From positions 806,001 to 870,000 of the forward strand of contig NZ_CP139348.1 of the NCBI RefSeq assembly GCF_038561965.1: a stretch of 64,000 nucleotides of DNA, given 5' to 3'. A program made the position numbers and the translations under genes. The notes under the pieces were generated by a model. The model saw nothing but the letters and a program-made list of their open reading frames with translations. It searched no databases and had not been told where the DNA came from. Source of the stretch: Stutzerimonas stutzeri. GTDB lineage: Bacteria > Pseudomonadota > Gammaproteobacteria > Pseudomonadales > Pseudomonadaceae. Every line of letters begins with the position of its first letter. The first letter of the stretch is position 1. This document shows, piece by piece, positions 26,615 through 36,204 of this stretch.

Positions 26615-28297
26615 ATGAGCAATGTCGGTAAACCTATTCTGGCTGGCCTGATCGCCGGCCTTTCGTTGCTTGGTCTGGCCGTTGCCCAGGCCGCAGCCCC
26701 AGAAATGACCGCCGAAGAGAAGGAAGCGGCCAAGCAGATCTATTTCGAACGCTGTGCCGGTTGCCACGGCGTTCTGCGTAAAGGAGCCACGGGCAAGAAC
26801 CTCGAACCGCACTGGAGCAAGACCGACGCGGATGGCAAGAAGAGCGAGGGCGGCACCCTCAATCTGGGCACCAAACGCCTGGAAAACATCATTGCCTATG
26901 GCACCGAAGGCGGGATGGTCAATTATGACGACATCCTGACCAAGGAAGAAATCAACTTGATGGCGCGTTACATCCAGAACACTCCGGATGTGCCGCCAGA
27001 GTTCTCCCTGCAGGACATGAAGGACAGCTGGAAGCTCATCGTTCCGGTTGACCAGCGTCCGAAGAAGCAGCTGAACAAGATCAATCTGCAGAACGTCTTT
27101 GCCATCACCCTGCGCGATGCGGGCAAGCTGGCCCTGGTCGACGGCGATACCCACACCATCTGGAAGGTGCTGGACACCGGCTACGCGGTGCACATCTCGC
27201 GCCTGTCGGCTTCCGGCCGCTACGTCTACACCGTCGGCCGTGATGGCCTGACCACCATCATCGACATGTGGTACGAAGATCCGACCACCGTCGCTACCGT
27301 GCGCCTGGGTTCCGATGCCCGTTCGGTGGACACCTCCAAGTTCAAGGGCTACGAGGACAAGTACCTGATCGGTGGCACCTACTGGCCGCCGCAGTATTCG
27401 ATCATGGACGGCGAGACCCTGGAGCCGATCAAGGTCGTTTCGACCCGCGGTCAGACCGTCGACGGCGAATACCATCCCGAGCCGCGCGTGGCGTCCATCG
27501 TCGCCTCGCACATCAAGCCGGAGTGGGTGGTCAACGTGAAGGAAACCGGACAGATCATCCTGGTTGACTACACCGACCTGAAGAACCTCAAGACCACCAC
27601 CATCGAGTCGGCCAAGTTCCTGCACGACGGCGGCTGGGACTACTCCAAGCGCTACTTCATGGTCGCTGCCAACGCCTCCAACAAGGTCGCTGCGGTCGAC
27701 ACCAAGACCGGCAAGCTGGCCGCGCTGGTCGACACCGCGAAAATCCCGCACCCGGGTCGCGGCGCCAACTTCATCCACCCGCAGTTCGGTCCGGTCTGGA
27801 CCACCGGTCACCTGGGTGATGACGTGGTCTCGCTGATCTCTACTGCCTCCGATGATCCGAAGTACGCCAAGTACAAGGAACACAACTGGAAGGTGGTGCA
27901 GGAGCTGAAGATGCCGGGCGCCGGCAACCTGTTCGTCAAGACCCATCCGAAGTCGAAGAACCTCTGGGCCGACGCGCCGATGAACCCCGAGCGGGAAGTC
28001 GCCGAGTCCGTCTACGTCTACGACCTGGGCGACCTGACCAAGGAGCCCAAGCGTCTCGACGTCGCCAAGGACTCCGGTCTGCCGGAAAGCAAGGCGATCC
28101 GTCGCGCCACCCACCCCGAGTACAACCTGGCCGGTGACGAAGTCTGGATCTCCCTGTGGGGTGGCAAGACCGACCAGTCCGCCATCGTGATCTACGACGA
28201 CAAGACGCTGAAGCTGAAGAAAGTGATCACCGACCCGGCAATCGTCACGCCGACCGGCAAGTTCAACGTCTTCAACACCATGCACGACGTGTACTAA
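26615..28297 (+). CDS. nirS: NirS, cytochrome cd1 nitrite reductase
   Basis: Periplasmic homodimeric enzyme reducing nitrite to NO. The 560-residue precursor has a Sec signal (1-26) and a cytochrome c domain with CAGCH at about 47-51. The eight-bladed d1-heme propeller starts near residue 130 with repeats such as LSASGRYVYTVGRDG. The length equals the known P. stutzeri enzyme. A GGAGAGAAGG ribosome-binding site precedes the ATG. A hairpin separates it from nirT. Confidence 0.98.
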   Translation: MSNVGKPILAGLIAGLSLLGLAVAQAAAPEMTAEEKEAAKQIYFERCAGCHGVLRKGATGKNLEPHWSKTDADGKKSEGGTLNLGTKRLENIIAYGTEGGMVNYDDILTKEEINLMARYIQNTPDVPPEFSLQDMKDSWKLIVPVDQRPKKQLNKINLQNVFAITLRDAGKLALVDGDTHTIWKVLDTGYAVHISRLSASGRYVYTVGRDGLTTIIDMWYEDPTTVATVRLGSDARSVDTSKFKGYEDKYLIGGTYWPPQYSIMDGETLEPIKVVSTRGQTVDGEYHPEPRVASIVASHIKPEWVVNVKETGQIILVDYTDLKNLKTTTIESAKFLHDGGWDYSKRYFMVAANASNKVAAVDTKTGKLAALVDTAKIPHPGRGANFIHPQFGPVWTTGHLGDDVVSLISTASDDPKYAKYKEHNWKVVQELKMPGAGNLFVKTHPKSKNLWADAPMNPEREVAESVYVYDLGDLTKEPKRLDVAKDSGLPESKAIRRATHPEYNLAGDEVWISLWGGKTDQSAIVIYDDKTLKLKKVITDPAIVTPTGKFNVFNTMHDVY

Positions 28298-28321
28298 TCC
28301 GCCCGAGGATTGCCTGTTAAC

Positions 28322-28346
28322 ACCCACCGTGCCTGGCGCGGTGGGT
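28322..28346 (+). terminator. Hairpin between nirS and nirT
   Basis: ACCCACCG (28322-28329) pairs with CGGTGGGT (28339-28346) around a 9-base loop, 25 bases after nirS. No T-run follows. It may stabilise the nirS message or reduce read-through to nirTB. Confidence 0.5.
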
Positions 28347-28366
28347 CTGGCAAGGGAACAGATTCC

Positions 28367-28972
28367 ATGACAGATCAAGACGGCAACAAGCAAAAAAAGG
28401 GCGGCATCCTTGCGCTATTACGCCGGCCGAGCGCGCGTTATTCGCTCGGCGGCATTCTGATAGTGGGCATCGTAGCCGGCGTCGTGTTCTGGGGCGGTTT
28501 CAATACCGCGCTGGAAGCCACCAACACCGAGAACTTCTGCATCTCCTGCCACGAGATGGGGAACAACGTTTACCCCGAGTACAAGGAAACCATTCACTAC
28601 GCCAACCGCACCGGTGTTCGCGCGACCTGCCCTGACTGCCATGTGCCGCGCGACTGGACGCACAAGATGGTGCGCAAGGTCGAGGCCTCCAAGGAGCTGT
28701 GGGGCAAGATTGTCGGCACCATCGACACCGCGGAGAAATTCGAAGCCAAGCGGCTGACTCTGGCGCGTCGCGAGTGGGCGCGGATGAGGGCATCCGATTC
28801 CCGCGAATGCCGTAACTGCCACAGCCTGGAAAGCATGAGTTCCGACATGCAAAAGCAGCGTGCCCGCAAGCAGCACGAGATGGCGCGTGAAGACAACCTG
28901 ACCTGCATCGCTTGCCACAAGGGGATTGCGCACCACCTGCCCGAAGGCATGACCGAAGAAGACGAAGACTGA
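28367..28972 (+). CDS. nirT: NirT, NapC/NirT family tetraheme cytochrome c
   Basis: Membrane-anchored quinol-oxidising cytochrome that passes electrons toward the periplasm. The 201-residue protein has one N-terminal transmembrane anchor (about 30-50). Its four heme motifs are CISCH (about 57), CPDCH (about 88), CRNCH (about 147) and CIACH (about 179). The start at 28367 has AAGGGA upstream; an in-frame TTG at 28310 is unlikely because it precedes the nirS-nirT hairpin. It is followed by nirB. Confidence 0.95.
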   Translation: MTDQDGNKQKKGGILALLRRPSARYSLGGILIVGIVAGVVFWGGFNTALEATNTENFCISCHEMGNNVYPEYKETIHYANRTGVRATCPDCHVPRDWTHKMVRKVEASKELWGKIVGTIDTAEKFEAKRLTLARREWARMRASDSRECRNCHSLESMSSDMQKQRARKQHEMAREDNLTCIACHKGIAHHLPEGMTEEDED

Positions 28973-29020
28973 CCCCAGGTTCTGGCGGGCCAGCCAACCA
29001 TCGATGATGAGGAACCGATT

Positions 29021-29896
29021 ATGAAAAAGACCCTGATGGCCAGTGCGGTGGCGGCGGTGATCGCCTTCGGTGCACAAAACGCTATGGCTGCCGCGCCTGC
29101 CGACTGGAATGCGGTGACAGCGACCGATGTCACGCTGTTCTACCCGGGTGTATCACCGGTGGAATGGATCACCAAGGGCACCGAGCACGGCGGTGCACGG
29201 GCGCTGAAAAAAGGCGAAACCTGTGTCGGCTGCCACTCCGAAGAAGCCACCGACATGGGCGTCAAGATGGCCGGCGGCAAGAAGCTCGAGCCCAGTCCTA
29301 TCGCTGGCAAGGCTCCCTTCATCAACGCCAAGGTTCAGGCCGCCAACGATGGCGAGAACCTCTATCTGCGTTTCACCTGGAAACAACCGACAGCCTCCGG
29401 CGCCGCGCCGATGGACGCTGCCAATCCGGTGAAAATCGCCTACATGCTCGAAGGCGGTTCCAAGGTGGAACTGGCCGAGGCGGGCGGTTGCTGGGGTAGC
29501 TGCCACGGCGATGCGCGCACCATGCCGGGCGCTGCCGACACCAAGACCAAATACGTCAAGGACGGTTCGCTGGCCAATGGCGTCTACTACGACCTGAACC
29601 AGTGGCGCAGCGGCGAGAACAAGGCCTTCGATGGCTACGTTGCCACTGAGCGGGTAATGGAAGGTGGCCAGGCGCTGGTCGACGCCCAAGGGCAGCTCGA
29701 TGGGGATACCTGGTCGGTAGTGTTCACACGCAAATTCGCAGGTGGCGAAGGCGACGTGACACTGGCGTCGGGCAACCTCTACAACTTCGGCTTTGCGATC
29801 CATGACGACAGTGCCACCGGGCGCTTCCACCACGTGTCGCTCGGCTACACGCTGGGCATCGACGCCCAGGGTGACATCACTGCCGCCAAGCAGTAA
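29021..29896 (+). CDS. nirB: NirB, diheme cytochrome c-552
   Basis: Periplasmic cytochrome of the nirSTB operon, 291 residues, with a signal peptide (1-24) and an ethylbenzene-dehydrogenase-like heme-binding domain in the C-terminal part. The first heme motif is CVGCH near residue 67. The second Cys-His motif is CWGSCH near 157, with three rather than two residues between the cysteines. Its exact partner is uncertain; it may deliver electrons to NirS or act as a peroxidase-like accessory. A strong hairpin with T-rich tail follows. Confidence 0.92.
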   Translation: MKKTLMASAVAAVIAFGAQNAMAAAPADWNAVTATDVTLFYPGVSPVEWITKGTEHGGARALKKGETCVGCHSEEATDMGVKMAGGKKLEPSPIAGKAPFINAKVQAANDGENLYLRFTWKQPTASGAAPMDAANPVKIAYMLEGGSKVELAEAGGCWGSCHGDARTMPGAADTKTKYVKDGSLANGVYYDLNQWRSGENKAFDGYVATERVMEGGQALVDAQGQLDGDTWSVVFTRKFAGGEGDVTLASGNLYNFGFAIHDDSATGRFHHVSLGYTLGIDAQGDITAAKQ

Positions 29897-29914
29897 GCAG
29901 GAGCACCAAGCAAC

Positions 29915-29943
29915 GGGCCGGCGCATGCCGGCCTTGTGCTTTT
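29915..29943 (+). terminator. Intrinsic terminator after nirB
   Basis: GGCCGGC-GCAT-GCCGGCC (29916-29933) followed by TTGTGCTTTTC. It ends nirSTB and is followed at once by the nirM promoter box. Confidence 0.78.
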
Positions 29944-29995
29944 CACGGGCACCAGACCGGCGGCGATACGCATCGTCACCTGCTGACGGGGTGAT

Positions 29996-30009
29996 TTGAT
30001 TGCAATCAA
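29996..30009 (+). promoter_or_regulatory. FNR/DNR box for nirM
   Basis: TTGATTGCAATCAA, a perfect consensus. Centre 30002.5 gives a start near 30044, so the nirM leader is about 176 bases long. This makes nirMCFDLGH a transcription unit separate from nirSTB. Confidence 0.85.
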
Positions 30010-30123
30010 GGAAGCGGTCTGGAGGCTCGTTCATTCTGAACCTGCCCGCACTGGTTGCGACGCAGCCGTTTGAGGTCCGGAACCCACAAACAATGACCAA
30101 GGACAAAAGGTTGCCTAGCACAA

Positions 30124-30186
30124 GCGGTAAATTTACCGTGCACTTGCTCAGTGCGTTTTGCTGAGCACCCTTTGGGTGAGCGGTAA
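30124..30186 (+). promoter_or_regulatory. Structured leader upstream of nirM with alternative pairings
   Basis: The 323-base gap between nirB and nirM holds three stems in a row. They are CGGTAAATTTACCG (30125-30138), TGCTCAG/CTGAGCA (30145-30151 with 30161-30167) and CACCC-TTT-GGGTG (30166-30178). A second CGGTAA at 30181-30186 can also pair with TTACCG at 30133-30138, so the first stem has a competing form. The nirM ribosome-binding site GAGGA is at 30206-30210. Function is unknown. Confidence 0.5.
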
Positions 30187-30219
30187 CGTTCACTCTTTTA
30201 GCCTTGAGGAATAGTTCTA

Positions 30220-30534
30220 ATGAAGAAAATCCTTATCCCGATGCTCGCCCTGGGTGGCGCGCTGACCCTGCAGCCGGCGTTGGCTCAGGACGGTGAAGCG
30301 CTGTTCAAGAGCAAGCCCTGCGCGGCCTGCCACAGTGTCGACACCAAGATGGTTGGCCCGGCTCTGAAAGAAGTCGCTGCCAAGAACGCGGGCGTCGAAG
30401 GCGCCGCCGATACCCTGGCCCAGCACATCAAGAATGGCAGCCAAGGCGTTTGGGGTCCGATCCCGATGCCGCCAAACCCAGTCACCGAAGAAGAAGCCAA
30501 GACCCTCGCCGAGTGGGTTCTTAGCCTCAAGTAA
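30220..30534 (+). CDS. nirM: NirM, cytochrome c-551
   Basis: Soluble periplasmic monoheme cytochrome, the usual electron donor to NirS. The 104-residue precursor has a Sec signal ending ALA (1-22), the heme motif CAACH near residue 34 and the axial Met in IPMPPNP near 87. It has the standard length for Pseudomonas c-551. It starts the nirMCFDLGH operon behind its own DNR box. Confidence 0.96.
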   Translation: MKKILIPMLALGGALTLQPALAQDGEALFKSKPCAACHSVDTKMVGPALKEVAAKNAGVEGAADTLAQHIKNGSQGVWGPIPMPPNPVTEEEAKTLAEWVLSLK

Positions 30535-30552
30535 GTCGCACCGGAGGACGCC

Positions 30553-30894
30553 ATGACAGTTGCCCGACACGCCGTTTCACGTCTGGGGCTGGCCCTGGCG
30601 TCCGTTCTCCTGATACCGCTTGCTGTGGCCGCAGCGCCCGCTGCCGAGCGCCAGGCAAAGCTCGATCACCTGCTTCTTCAGGACTGTGGCTCCTGCCATG
30701 GCCTGCGCATGACCGGCGGCCTTGGCCCCGCGCTGACCCGCGAGGCGCTTGCCGGCAAACCCCGTGACAGTCTTGTCGCCACCGTTACCCACGGCCGCCC
30801 CGGCACTGCCATGCCCGGCTGGAATGCACTGCTCGACGAGCAGGACATCGCCTATCTGGTCGACCGGCTCCTCGAAGGATATCCCAAGCCATGA
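30553..30894 (+). CDS. nirC: NirC, c-type cytochrome
   Basis: Periplasmic monoheme cytochrome of 113 residues, with signal peptide (1-28), CGSCH near 46 and a likely axial Met in GTAMPGWNALL. NirC can give electrons to NirS and is also needed for full heme d1 maturation in some strains. It is coupled to nirF by a four-base overlap (ATGA). Confidence 0.92.
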   Translation: MTVARHAVSRLGLALASVLLIPLAVAAAPAAERQAKLDHLLLQDCGSCHGLRMTGGLGPALTREALAGKPRDSLVATVTHGRPGTAMPGWNALLDEQDIAYLVDRLLEGYPKP

Positions 30895-32066
30895 TTCGTC
30901 CTTTCCTGCTGCTGGCTGCGGCCGGCCTGCTTGCAGCCTGTGCACAGCAACCGCTACGCGGCACCGGTGACCTGGGCGTGGTGGTGGAGCGTGCCACCGG
31001 TAGCCTGCAGATCATCGAGAGCACTAACCAGAGCCAACTCGCCCGTATCGAAGGCCTGGGCGATCTGTCCCATGCCTCGGTAGTGTTCTCCCGTGATCAG
31101 CGCTATGCCTACGTGTTCGGCCGCGATGGCGGGCTGACCAAGGTCGACCTGCTGCGTCAGCGCATCGACCGCCGGGTGATCCAGGGCGGCAACAGCATCG
31201 GTGGCGCCATCAGCCAGGACGGCACCCTGATCGCGGTCGGCAACTACGAGCCGGGCGGGGTCAAGGTCTTCGATGCCACGAGCCTGGAATTGGTCGCCGA
31301 CATTCCGGCCACGCCACTGGCCGATGGCAGCCGCAATGCCCGCGTCGTCGGCGTGATCGACGTGCCGGGACGGGGCTTCATCTACAGCCTGTTCGACACC
31401 GACGAAACCTGGTTGCTGGATTTCAGCCAGGGCAACCAGCCAAAGATCACCCGCTTCGAGGGTATCGGTCGGCAACCTTACGATGCGCTGCTGACGCCGG
31501 AGGGCCGCTATTACATCGCCGGCCTGTTCGGCGAGGACGGCATGGCCAAGATCGATCTCTGGCATCCCGAGCGCGGTGTCGAGCGCATTCTCGATGGCTA
31601 TGGCCGCGGCGAGCAGAAGCTGCCGGTCTACAAAATGCCGCATCTGGAAGGCTGGACCGTGGCCGGTAACCAGACCTTCGTGCCTGCGGTCGGCCAGCAC
31701 CGCGTACTGGTAATGGATTCGCAGAATTGGCAACAGACCGCCGCTATCGACGTCGCCGGCCAGCCGATATTCGTCATGGCACGGCCGGATGCGCGGCAGA
31801 TCTGGGTCAACTTCGCCCACCCCGACAACCACCGGGTGCAGGTCATCGACAGCGAGACCCACGAGATCATCGCCGACCTGGAACCCGGCCCGGCCGTGCT
31901 GCACATGGAGTTCACCGCCCGCGGCGACCAGCTCTGGCTGTCCGTGCGTGACGGCGAAGAGATCCAGGTCTGGGACCCCTACACCCTGAAGCTGCTCAAG
32001 CGACTACCGGCGCACAGCCCGAGTGGCATCTTCTTCAGCAGCCGCGCCCACGAGACGGGGTTGTGA
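30891..32066 (+). CDS. nirF: NirF, heme d1 biosynthesis protein
   Basis: Periplasmic protein required for a late step of heme d1 synthesis. It resembles the d1 domain of NirS without the cytochrome c domain. The N-terminus has a lipobox (LLAAC, Cys near residue 17), so it is probably membrane-anchored. The rest is an eight-bladed propeller (VVFSRDQRYAYVFGRDGGL, AISQDGTLIAVGNYEPGG). 391 residues is the normal length. Confidence 0.94.
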   Translation: MIRPFLLLAAAGLLAACAQQPLRGTGDLGVVVERATGSLQIIESTNQSQLARIEGLGDLSHASVVFSRDQRYAYVFGRDGGLTKVDLLRQRIDRRVIQGGNSIGGAISQDGTLIAVGNYEPGGVKVFDATSLELVADIPATPLADGSRNARVVGVIDVPGRGFIYSLFDTDETWLLDFSQGNQPKITRFEGIGRQPYDALLTPEGRYYIAGLFGEDGMAKIDLWHPERGVERILDGYGRGEQKLPVYKMPHLEGWTVAGNQTFVPAVGQHRVLVMDSQNWQQTAAIDVAGQPIFVMARPDARQIWVNFAHPDNHRVQVIDSETHEIIADLEPGPAVLHMEFTARGDQLWLSVRDGEEIQVWDPYTLKLLKRLPAHSPSGIFFSSRAHETGL

Positions 32067-32067
32067 C

Positions 32068-32526
32068 ATGCAAATCGACGCCCTCAGTCGCCGACTGATC
32101 GACCGCTACCAGCACGGCATGCCGCTGTGCGCCGAACCCTACCGCGCCATGGCCGAGGAGCTTGGCTGCAGCGAAGGCGAGGTGCTGACATGCCTGGAAC
32201 ACTTGCAGGAAGGCGGCGGCCTGTCGCGCATCGGCCCGGTGTTTGAGCACAGCCGCGCCGGCGCCAGTACGCTGGTTGCGCTGGCCGTGCCCGAAGCGCG
32301 GCTGGAACAGGTCGCGGCGCGGATCAACGCCTTTCCCGAGGTCAATCACAATTACTTGCGCGAGCATCGCTACAACCTCTGGTTCGTGCTGACCGGGCCG
32401 GATCGGCCGCACATCGACCGGCTGCTGGCCGAGATCGAGGCCGATACCGGCCTCACGCCGCTCGACCTGCCGATGCTGCACGCGTTTCGCATCGACCTTG
32501 GCTTTCCGCTGGGAGATCCATCATGA
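32068..32526 (+). CDS. nirD: NirD, siroheme decarboxylase subunit
   Basis: Lrp/AsnC-like protein forming, with NirL, G and H, the enzyme that decarboxylates siroheme to didecarboxysiroheme on the heme d1 route. The N-terminal helix-turn-helix-like region is followed by the signature [15 protein letters not shown], characteristic of the NirD/NirG (AhbA-like) type. The ATG at 32068 follows the nirF stop by one base; the frame is open upstream inside nirF but has no start signal. 152 residues. Confidence 0.92.
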   Translation: MQIDALSRRLIDRYQHGMPLCAEPYRAMAEELGCSEGEVLTCLEHLQEGGGLSRIGPVFEHSRAGASTLVALAVPEARLEQVAARINAFPEVNHNYLREHRYNLWFVLTGPDRPHIDRLLAEIEADTGLTPLDLPMLHAFRIDLGFPLGDPS

Positions 32527-33035
32527 CCGGTTGCCTCGATGACCTGCAGGCGATGCAGTTGCGCCGCCTGCTCGAAGGCGGTTTGCCGCTGGCTGCACGC
32601 CCCTATCAGCGGCTCGCCGAGCAGATCGGCAGCATCGAGGAGCGGGTCCTCGAACAGATCCAGTGCTGGCAGGAAGAAGGTTTGTTCCGTCGCGTCGGGC
32701 TGGTGCTCAAGCACCGCGCGCTGGGTTTTCGCGCCAACGCCATGCTGGTGATGGACATTCCTGATGCGCAGGTCGATGAGGTCGGGCGGCGGCTCGGCCA
32801 GGCCGCCGGGGTCAATCTCTGCTATCAGCGCCCGCGGCGTTTGCCGCAGTGGCCATACAACCTGTTTTGCATGGTCCACGGGCGGGAGCGCGAGCAGGTC
32901 TGCCTGCTGATTGAGCGCCTGCTGGCTGATAACGGCCTCAGCGAGGTGCCGCACCAGCTGCTGTTCAGCACACGGGCCTTCAAGCAGTGCGGTGGTCGCT
33001 TCGCGCCGCCATTGCCGGGGGTTGCCCATGGATGA
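32523..33035 (+). CDS. nirL: NirL, siroheme decarboxylase subunit
   Basis: 170-residue Lrp/AsnC-like subunit of the NirL/NirH (AhbB-like) type, with [21 protein letters not shown] split over about residues 100-121. Acts in the cytoplasm with NirD, G and H. The ATG overlaps the nirD stop (ATGA), and the end overlaps nirG by 8 bases. Confidence 0.92.
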   Translation: MTGCLDDLQAMQLRRLLEGGLPLAARPYQRLAEQIGSIEERVLEQIQCWQEEGLFRRVGLVLKHRALGFRANAMLVMDIPDAQVDEVGRRLGQAAGVNLCYQRPRRLPQWPYNLFCMVHGREREQVCLLIERLLADNGLSEVPHQLLFSTRAFKQCGGRFAPPLPGVAHG

Positions 33036-33471
33036 TTTCGACCGCCAGCTGATCAATCGTCTGCAGCACGGCCTGCCACTGGTACGTCACCCGTGGGAGG
33101 CGCTGGCCAACGAATTGGGCAGTACCTCCGAGGCGTTGCGCGAGCGGGTTCAGGCCTTGCTCGACGATGGCACGCTGACCCGATTCGGCCCGATGTTCGA
33201 CATCGACCGCCTTGGCGGTTCCTTCACCCTGGCGGCGTTATCGGTGCCGGAAGAGCGCTTCGACGAGGTTGCTGCGCAGCTCGGAGCGATGCCGGAGGTC
33301 GCTCACAACTATCGCCGCGAGCACCGTTGGAACATGTGGTTCGTGCTCGGTTGCGAAACGCCACAGGGCATCGCCGAGAGCATTGCGCGCATCGAGGTCG
33401 AGACTGGCCTGGCGGTGCTGAATCTGCCGAAAGAGGAAACCTTTCATGTCGGTTTGCACTTCCCCGTCTGA
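33028..33471 (+). CDS. nirG: NirG, siroheme decarboxylase subunit
   Basis: 147-residue Lrp/AsnC-like subunit of the NirD type, carrying [15 protein letters not shown] near residue 93. The true start is the ATG at 33028, which overlaps the nirL stop; the frame extends upstream to 32911 without support. It shares the paralogous signature with NirD. Confidence 0.92.
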   Translation: MDDFDRQLINRLQHGLPLVRHPWEALANELGSTSEALRERVQALLDDGTLTRFGPMFDIDRLGGSFTLAALSVPEERFDEVAAQLGAMPEVAHNYRREHRWNMWFVLGCETPQGIAESIARIEVETGLAVLNLPKEETFHVGLHFPV

Positions 33472-33952
33472 TGATCACCTGACTCGCCGCCTGATCGAAC
33501 TGACCGAGGCCGGGCTGCCGCTGGTGGCCGATCCCTGGGCCTGGCTCGCCGATGAGCTGGGGGTCGATGTCGACGAGACGCTGGCACTGCTGCAGCGTCT
33601 GCAGGCCGATGGTGCGATCCGGCGGATTGCGGTAATACCCAATCACTACCGCCTCGGCTATCGGCACAACGGCATGACCGTGTGGGACGTCGACGATGCC
33701 GATATCGCGCGTCTGGGTGCCCTGATCGGGGCGCAGCCCTTCGTCAGTCACTGCTATCGGCGGCCGCGCCAGGAAGGCTGGCCATACAACCTGTTCGCCA
33801 TGGTGCACGGGCGTGATGCCAGTGACATCGAGGCCTATCGCAATCAGATTCGAGCCTTGCTGGGCAATGCCTGCCGAGCGAACGAGATGCTGGTGTCCAG
33901 CCGCATTCTGAAGAAGACCGGCCTGCGTCTGGCAGGGCAGCGCCGCGCCTGA
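33446..33952 (+). CDS. nirH: NirH, siroheme decarboxylase subunit
   Basis: 168-residue Lrp/AsnC-like subunit of the NirL type with CYRRPRQEGWPYNLFAMVHG near residue 100. It overlaps nirG by 26 bases. It is the last gene of nirMCFDLGH. The four subunits are separate genes here, whereas some denitrifiers have fused nirDL. Confidence 0.92.
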   Translation: MSVCTSPSDDHLTRRLIELTEAGLPLVADPWAWLADELGVDVDETLALLQRLQADGAIRRIAVIPNHYRLGYRHNGMTVWDVDDADIARLGALIGAQPFVSHCYRRPRQEGWPYNLFAMVHGRDASDIEAYRNQIRALLGNACRANEMLVSSRILKKTGLRLAGQRRA

Positions 33953-34138
33953 TCAGGCGGCACTGACGCGGTGTTGCGGGGGCGCCAGACGCAACAGCGT
34001 CTAGCCCTAATTTCGCCTTTGCAGCGTCGGAAATCGTCCCGGTTCGGCCGTCCGAAACACTGCAGCCCTTGCGGCACAAGGCTTTGCGCCTATCCCACGC
34101 TCAACTCAGAAAGCCCTACTGCCACGTTCGGGTTTTTC

Positions 34139-34152
34139 TTGATTGCCATCAA
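34139..34152 (+). promoter_or_regulatory. FNR/DNR box for norCB
   Basis: TTGATTGCCATCAA, a perfect consensus, centre 34145.5, giving a start near 34187 with CTTAAA around 34174 as -10. The 257-base gap before norC holds this box and no visible gene. Confidence 0.88.
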
Positions 34153-34209
34153 GCACGTTTCGATAGCCTCCTTCTTAAACTGGCCACGCCAAGCCATGAG
34201 GAGGCGACC

Positions 34210-36122
<1,913 letters not shown>

Positions 36123-36143
36123 GACGGATTGCAATGATGATCG

Positions 36144-36180
36144 ACGGCCCGGCTGGTAATAGCGGGCCGTTTTGCTTTTC
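36144..36180 (+). terminator. Intrinsic terminator between norB and norD
   Basis: ACGGCCCG (36144-36151) and CGGGCCGT (36163-36170) form a perfect 8-bp stem followed by TTTTGCTTTT. It should lower norD expression relative to norCB. Confidence 0.8.
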
Positions 36181-36204
36181 CAGTGCCAGCACGGAGTAAC
36201 CGCC

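Noticed and set aside
26456..28393. Long minus-strand open frame opposite nirS
   Set aside because: A shadow of nirS codon bias; it also covers the nirS promoter box and has no family motif.
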